In this document: one piece after another, positions 6,936 through 10,237 of the stretch | How positions within the stretch are numbered: the stretch's first letter is position 1 | Layout: each line of letters opens with the position of its first letter | NCBI GenBank assembly: GCA_049653045.1 | Contig: JBASFN010000157.1 | Span: 1 to 10,237, forward strand | Source of the DNA: UBA7657 sp049653045 | Lineage (GTDB): Bacteria > Pseudomonadota > Alphaproteobacteria > Micavibrionales > Micavibrionaceae | Length of the DNA stretch: 10,237 nt | Direction: 5' to 3' | Notes under the pieces: model-generated | Database searches by the model: none | What the model was told of the DNA's origin: nothing | The model's input: only the letters and a program-made list of their open reading frames with translations | Position numbers and translations under genes: made by a program

Positions 6936-6961
6936 TGGATGCCCGCCTGCGCGGGCATGAC
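6936..6961 (-). repeat. REP-like hairpin repeat, copy 4
   Basis: This is the same 26-nt unit in minus orientation. Its stem is ATGCCCGC/GCGGGCAT (6939-6958), so the third stem pair is G-C, again changed on both sides. It lies directly after the argS terminator and 12 bp before the next promoter. Confidence 0.85.
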
Positions 6962-6973
6962 GAAGGGGTGGGG

Positions 6974-7001
6974 TTGACCGAGTAAAATTTTTGGCTATTA
7001 T
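6974..7001 (+). promoter_or_regulatory. Strong sigma-70-type promoter, predicted to give a leaderless mRNA
   Basis: TTGACC (6974-6979) and TATTAT (6996-7001) are separated by 16 bp. The expected start, 6-8 nt after the -10, falls at 7007-7009, on the A of the ATG at 7008. No Shine-Dalgarno precedes that ATG, which fits leaderless translation. Confidence 0.6.
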
Positions 7002-7007
7002 CGGCCA

Positions 7008-7895
7008 ATGCTTGGGATGGACTCGATCCGGATTACGCCTGAAACGCTTCGCAGTGCCTGCGAGGTTGATGAATTCAAAGGATTGTGGCGGGCGTTGGAG
7101 CGGCATACGTCGGGGTTGAATATGCTGGGCGATGTGGCCGGGCACGGCGCGGAATTCCGCAAGATTTTAGGTCCGCTTCAGGATCAGGCGATTACCACCA
7201 ACATGATCCGTATTCTTCACAGCCTTCAGACCGGGGATAAGGGGATGAGTCCTTATCGTCTTGCCCCTAAACCGATGGAGATCGCCGGGGCGGGCGAGAT
7301 TGAAACGGCCGCGCCTGAACAGATCGAAAAACTGATGGCGAAGTTAGTCGAGTGGGTCAATAAGGCGTTGGTTGATGACAAGCAGCATCCGCTGATTACC
7401 ATTGCCGGGTTTATGGGGGTTTTTCTTCAGATCGGGCCGTTTGAGGAGAGCAATCTGAAAACCGCGTGTTTTCTTGTTTTGTTGTTGATGTTGAAATCGG
7501 GGTATGGGTATGCGCCGTTTCAGCCGATTGATAAAATTGTGTTTGATGGCGGGGGAATGGTTTTGCGTGCCCTTCGGCATAATCAGGATTCGCTGGAGGC
7601 TGGGAGTCCGGATTGGAGTCTCTGGATGCGGTGTTTTTTTCAGATCTTGAAAAATCAAAAAGATGGTCTGGAGGGGCGGATTTTCTCACGCGAAAAAGAT
7701 ATGGCGCATTTGCCGACTTTGTCCGGGAAGATTTTAAAGCTGTTCGACGATCACCAGAGATTGCAGATGAGCCAGATTGTGAAATTTACACGCGGGCGGC
7801 GTTCGACGATTAAGCTGCGGCTTGGTGAGTTGGTCGATGGCGGGTATCTACGCCGCTATGGGCAGGCGCGCTCGACTTGGTATAGCCTCGGTTAG
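7008..7895 (+). CDS. Fic-fold protein with degenerate active site and C-terminal winged helix
   Basis: This 295-residue protein matches the layout of the common Fic family with a C-terminal DNA-binding-like domain. The N-terminal region has VDEFKGLWRALER (20-32), as in that family's 'DEFKGxW' start. The Fic helices follow (about 100-215): HPLITIAGFMGVFLQI, then the motif site, then LLLMLKSGYGYAPF and RALRHNQDSLEAG, PDWSLWMRCFFQIL. A winged helix (235-295) ends ST-W-Y as usual. Canonical Fic enzymes carry HPFxxGNGRxxR and transfer AMP or similar groups to hydroxyl side chains. Here the site (143-154) reads GPFEESNLKTAC: the catalytic His is Gly, the anion-hole glycines are Ser and Leu, and both Arg are gone (Lys, Cys). 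The (S/T)xxxE(G/N) inhibitory motif is not visible either. AMP transfer is therefore unlikely; a regulatory or binding role through the winged helix is my inference. The reading frame is intact, so it is not an obvious pseudogene. The start at 7008 fits the promoter; Met4 (7017) is an alternative. Confidence 0.8.
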   Translation: MLGMDSIRITPETLRSACEVDEFKGLWRALERHTSGLNMLGDVAGHGAEFRKILGPLQDQAITTNMIRILHSLQTGDKGMSPYRLAPKPMEIAGAGEIETAAPEQIEKLMAKLVEWVNKALVDDKQHPLITIAGFMGVFLQIGPFEESNLKTACFLVLLLMLKSGYGYAPFQPIDKIVFDGGGMVLRALRHNQDSLEAGSPDWSLWMRCFFQILKNQKDGLEGRIFSREKDMAHLPTLSGKILKLFDDHQRLQMSQIVKFTRGRRSTIKLRLGELVDGGYLRRYGQARSTWYSLG

Positions 7896-8896
7896 CGCAG
7901 GGTTTCGTATATCCACATCAGGCCGCCGGACAGGGCGAAGGTCAGGGGGATGGTTAAAATCCATGCCCAGACGATTGTTCCGACTATGCCCCAGCGTACG
8001 GCGGAGAAGCGTTTGGAAGTTCCCGCGCCGATGATCGAGGTTGAGATGACGTGGGTGGTGCTGACCGGGATGCCGAAATGTGCCGTCGCCGCGAGGATCA
8101 GCGAGGCGGAGGTTTCGGCGGCGAAGCCTTGCGCGGGTTGGAGGCGTATCATTTTGCTGCCCATCGTGTGAATAATGCGCCAGCCGCCCGCCATTGTGCC
8201 AAGACCCATGGCGATAGCGCAGGACGCGATGACCCAAAGGGGGACGCTGAATTCTTCCTGCGGGTAGGCGAGGACGAGGGCAAGGGCAATGATCCCCATG
8301 CATTTTTGCGCGTCGTTGCGGCCATGGTTGAGAGCCATGAATCCGGCGGAAAGGATTTGCAGTTTTCCGAAGATTTTATTGACCTTTGACGGGGTCATGC
8401 GGCAGACGATCCATGTCAGAGCCGTCATAATCGAGAAGCCGAGCGCAACGCCCATGACGGGGGAGGATAGCATCGGGATGACGACTTTTTCAAAGACTTT
8501 GTCCATGTGTATGGCATTGCTGCCTGCGTTACCGGAGAAGAATGATGCACCAAGAAGCGAGCCGATGATGGCGTGGGAGGAACTGGTCGGTAGTCCCTTG
8601 TACCATGTAAACAGATTCCAAATGATGGCGCCGATGACGGTGAACAGGACGGTGTGCAGGGTGATGGAGGTGGCATCGACGAGACCCTTGCCGATGGTGG
8701 CGGCTACCTCGGTTCCCATTAAGGCTCCGATGAAATTCAGTATCGCGCCGTAGATGATTGCGGCGGTCGGTGTCATTACCCGCGTTGAGACCACGGTAGC
8801 GATGGCGTTGGCGGCATCATGGAAGCCGTTGATGAAGTCAAAGGCCAGCGTCAGCACGACGATTGCTGCCAGGAGGACAAAAAGAGATGGATCCAT
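7892..8896 (-). CDS. pit: Inorganic phosphate transporter, PiT family
   Basis: This is an inner-membrane low-affinity carrier that takes up metal-phosphate complexes by proton symport (the PiT/SLC20 superfamily). The 334 residues are mostly hydrophobic, with about ten membrane helices. It carries both family signatures in the inverted-repeat halves: FDFINGFHDAANAIA (19-33) and LNHGRNDAQKCMG (189-201). These are followed by the paired re-entrant motifs GLPTSSSHAIIGSLLG (101-116) and GIPVSTTHVISTSIIGAG (275-292). It is shorter than E. coli PitA and lacks its large central loop, as in many DUF47-linked Pit proteins. AGGGA 7 nt before the ATG is its ribosome-binding site. It starts 17 bp after the DUF47 gene and is surely cotranscribed with it. 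Its TAA overlaps the stop of the convergent Fic-like gene by three bases. Confidence 0.95.
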   Translation of the reverse strand: MDPSLFVLLAAIVVLTLAFDFINGFHDAANAIATVVSTRVMTPTAAIIYGAILNFIGALMGTEVAATIGKGLVDATSITLHTVLFTVIGAIIWNLFTWYKGLPTSSSHAIIGSLLGASFFSGNAGSNAIHMDKVFEKVVIPMLSSPVMGVALGFSIMTALTWIVCRMTPSKVNKIFGKLQILSAGFMALNHGRNDAQKCMGIIALALVLAYPQEEFSVPLWVIASCAIAMGLGTMAGGWRIIHTMGSKMIRLQPAQGFAAETSASLILAATAHFGIPVSTTHVISTSIIGAGTSKRFSAVRWGIVGTIVWAWILTIPLTFALSGGLMWIYETLR

Positions 8897-8913
8897 GGTG
8901 GTTCCCTGATTTT

Positions 8914-9558
8914 TTATGTGTGTTTCAAAACCATCTGGAGCGCAATACCGGCTGCATCGCGGTAGCGGTCGATGATTTTTTCCAGCATGTCGTAGATGTC
9001 TTTGCGGATGATGAGGTCGCCCGCGTCGTTGCTGTTTTTAAACAGGGATACAAGGAGTTCGTTCAAGATGGCGTCGCCCTTGTGTTCGAGGTCGAAGAAG
9101 AGGGAGGCTTTGTCTTGAACTTGCTGGCTGTTCTGGCCGCGTGTGAGGTCGCGCACCATGTCCTCCATGGCTTTGGCTTCGAGGACGATGAGGTCGATCT
9201 GGCGGATGAAATCGCCCTTGTCCAGTGCGACGCCGTGCATGGACATACGCTGTTTTACTTTTTCGATGGTTTTGGGGATTTTGTAGAGGTTGGTCGAGAT
9301 GTCCTGAATGTCTTCGCGGTCGAAGGGAGTGACGAAGGTTAGGCAGAGTTCCTTTGTCATATCTGTAGCCAATATTTTTGCCTTTGTGCGGCTGTCGCGG
9401 ATGGCTTGTGTGGCGGCGGCTTTTTCGGCTTCGGTTTTGGATTCGACGAATGTTTTTAGGTGATGGGCGCAGGCGCTGGCCTCAATGGCGAGGTTTTCCA
9501 TCAATACGGCAAATTTTCCTTCTTTGGGCAGGAGATTGGGGAATTTGAAAAGTGCCAT
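8914..9558 (-). CDS. DUF47 / PhoU-like regulator of phosphate transport
   Basis: This 214-residue all-alpha protein belongs to the DUF47 (PhoU_div) family, cytoplasmic PhoU-like proteins almost always encoded next to pit. It is thought to modulate Pit activity. Seen in the sequence: FVTPFDREDI (75-84), the family's metal-binding-type segment, then EHKGDAI (158-164) and KDIYDMLEKIIDRYRDAA (186-203), which pair as in PhoU three-helix bundles. The start ATG has a textbook GGAGGAAA site 4 nt upstream (9563-9570). It is the first gene of a two-gene operon with pit, comparable to orfA-pit of Sinorhizobium meliloti. No clear Pho box is visible upstream, so control by PhoB is not supported here. Confidence 0.93.
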   Translation of the reverse strand: MALFKFPNLLPKEGKFAVLMENLAIEASACAHHLKTFVESKTEAEKAAATQAIRDSRTKAKILATDMTKELCLTFVTPFDREDIQDISTNLYKIPKTIEKVKQRMSMHGVALDKGDFIRQIDLIVLEAKAMEDMVRDLTRGQNSQQVQDKASLFFDLEHKGDAILNELLVSLFKNSNDAGDLIIRKDIYDMLEKIIDRYRDAAGIALQMVLKHT

Positions 9559-9587
9559 GCTATTTCCTCCGAAAATTTGGTTGCCTG

Positions 9588-9616
9588 TTTGTAAGGCTTC
9601 CTCGGCCGGAAATCAA
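9588..9616 (-). promoter_or_regulatory. Possible promoter of the DUF47-pit operon
   Basis: On the minus strand TTGATT (9616-9611) and TACAAA (9593-9588) are 17 bp apart, each matching the consensus at four of six positions. Transcription would start near 9581, about 23 nt before the DUF47 ATG. The -35 box abuts the stop codon of the gene upstream. Confidence 0.35.
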
Positions 9617-9617
9617 G

Positions 9618-10237
9618 TTATCTTGAGAGGAGGGCGTAATAGAAATGATAGGCGCCGCCTTGGGAATAGCAGGCGGCGTTATAGGCGGTGGGGAGTGTGA
9701 TTTCCGATCCGTCGGTGAAGGCTCCGGTGAATTTTGTTGCGGAATACGCGCCGCCGGAATTGGCGGGGATTGCAGCGATTCCTAGTTTCTTGTCGATGGT
9801 CTGACAGACTGAGGCTTTGATGTTGGGAAGGACGGCGATGAGTTCTTCATTTGAGACGCTGTCGAGGCCGCAGCCCGCGCCGCCCGTGCCGAGGCCGGTG
9901 ATGCAACTGCGGCCTGTGAAGTGCCAGGGGGAGCCGTCGTTGACGTTGGAGGCGGGGCTTTGCCAGTTTACCTTGCCGCCGGCGCTGTGGAAGATGTTGT
10001 GCGTATCGGGTTGGGCGGGGGTGTGGATGTAGCCGGAAACAATCGGGTTGTCGAAGCTGATGTCGTTTTCGGATGTGCCGTTTCTTTGCAGCATGCCGAC
10101 GGCGCGTTCGAGTCTCTGGCCGTAAGAGATGATGTCTACGGCGGCGAGTTCGGCTTGACGTTCGGACATGCCGGTGGTCGTTTCACTTCGCATGCCCCGC
10201 GAGATGACGAAGGCGAGTGCGCCGAACAAGGCGACAC
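9618..10237 (-). CDS. Membrane-anchored pilin-like protein, N-terminus outside window
   Basis: The frame is open to the right edge, so at least 205 residues are present and the true start is missing. The TTG at 10229 sits inside a hydrophobic stretch and is not a credible start. At the left of the protein, VALFGALAFVISRGM looks like the end of an N-terminal membrane helix. A charged amphipathic segment follows (SERQAELAAVDIISYGQRLERAV), then a Gly/Ser/Asn-rich globular part with four cysteines (in RSCIT, AGCGL, SVCQT, AACYS) suited to disulfides. This single N-terminal helix, long stalk and disulfide-bearing head is the plan of type IV pilins and pseudopilins. The prepilin peptidase site would be outside the window and cannot be checked. 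I do not recognise a named family. It ends 59 bp before the DUF47 ATG. Confidence 0.6.
   Translation of the reverse strand, partial: VALFGALAFVISRGMRSETTTGMSERQAELAAVDIISYGQRLERAVGMLQRNGTSENDISFDNPIVSGYIHTPAQPDTHNIFHSAGGKVNWQSPASNVNDGSPWHFTGRSCITGLGTGGAGCGLDSVSNEELIAVLPNIKASVCQTIDKKLGIAAIPANSGGAYSATKFTGAFTDGSEITLPTAYNAACYSQGGAYHFYYALLSR

Noticed and set aside
8863..9342. Open frame of 159 codons on the plus strand
   Set aside because: It is antisense to the 3' part of the DUF47 gene and the start of pit; Val/Asp/Phe-rich shadow without a plausible start region.
10227..10229. TTG as start of the pilin-like gene
   Set aside because: It is inside a hydrophobic helix that continues upstream to the window edge; the real start is outside.

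Overview
The window looks like a chromosomal core segment of an alphaproteobacterium with moderately high GC. The evidence is the dnaN-recF-gyrB type order, a GyrB carrying the long Gram-negative TOPRIM insertion, a DUF47-Pit phosphate operon, and intergenic hairpin repeats common in proteobacterial genomes. I cannot fix the genus from sequence alone; an environmental lineage such as Micavibrionales or a Rhodospirillales-like group is only a guess.

Left part (1-4273): the 3' end of recF (+), then hisC (-) inserted convergently between recF and gyrB, then a complete gyrB (+). RecF is an ATPase for recombinational repair, HisC makes histidinol phosphate, and GyrB is the ATPase subunit of DNA gyrase. 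An inverted pair of hairpin repeats fills the recF/hisC junction and supplies the last codons and stop of recF.

Middle (4274-5109): a 413-bp gene-free stretch packed with three kinds of dispersed repeat (a purine-rich 'cgcgaagg' type, a copy of the REP-like hairpin, and a 59-nt palindrome). It is followed by a promoter-like sequence and a small cysteine-rich protein of unknown function.

Right part (5110-10237): argS (+) with its own intrinsic terminator and another REP-like hairpin; then a Fic-fold protein with a C-terminal winged helix whose catalytic motif is almost completely eroded, preceded by a promoter that would give a leaderless mRNA. Its stop overlaps that of pit, which reads the opposite way. 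pit and an upstream DUF47 (PhoU-like) gene form a two-gene low-affinity phosphate uptake operon (-). The window ends inside a minus-strand gene for a membrane-anchored, pilin-like secreted protein whose N-terminus lies outside.

Most genes are ordinary housekeeping genes. The most interesting items are the pseudo-Fic/wHTH protein, the four hairpin repeats that show compensatory base changes, the repeat-derived tail of RecF, a repeat-rich in-frame insertion in argS, and the unknown 140-aa protein.
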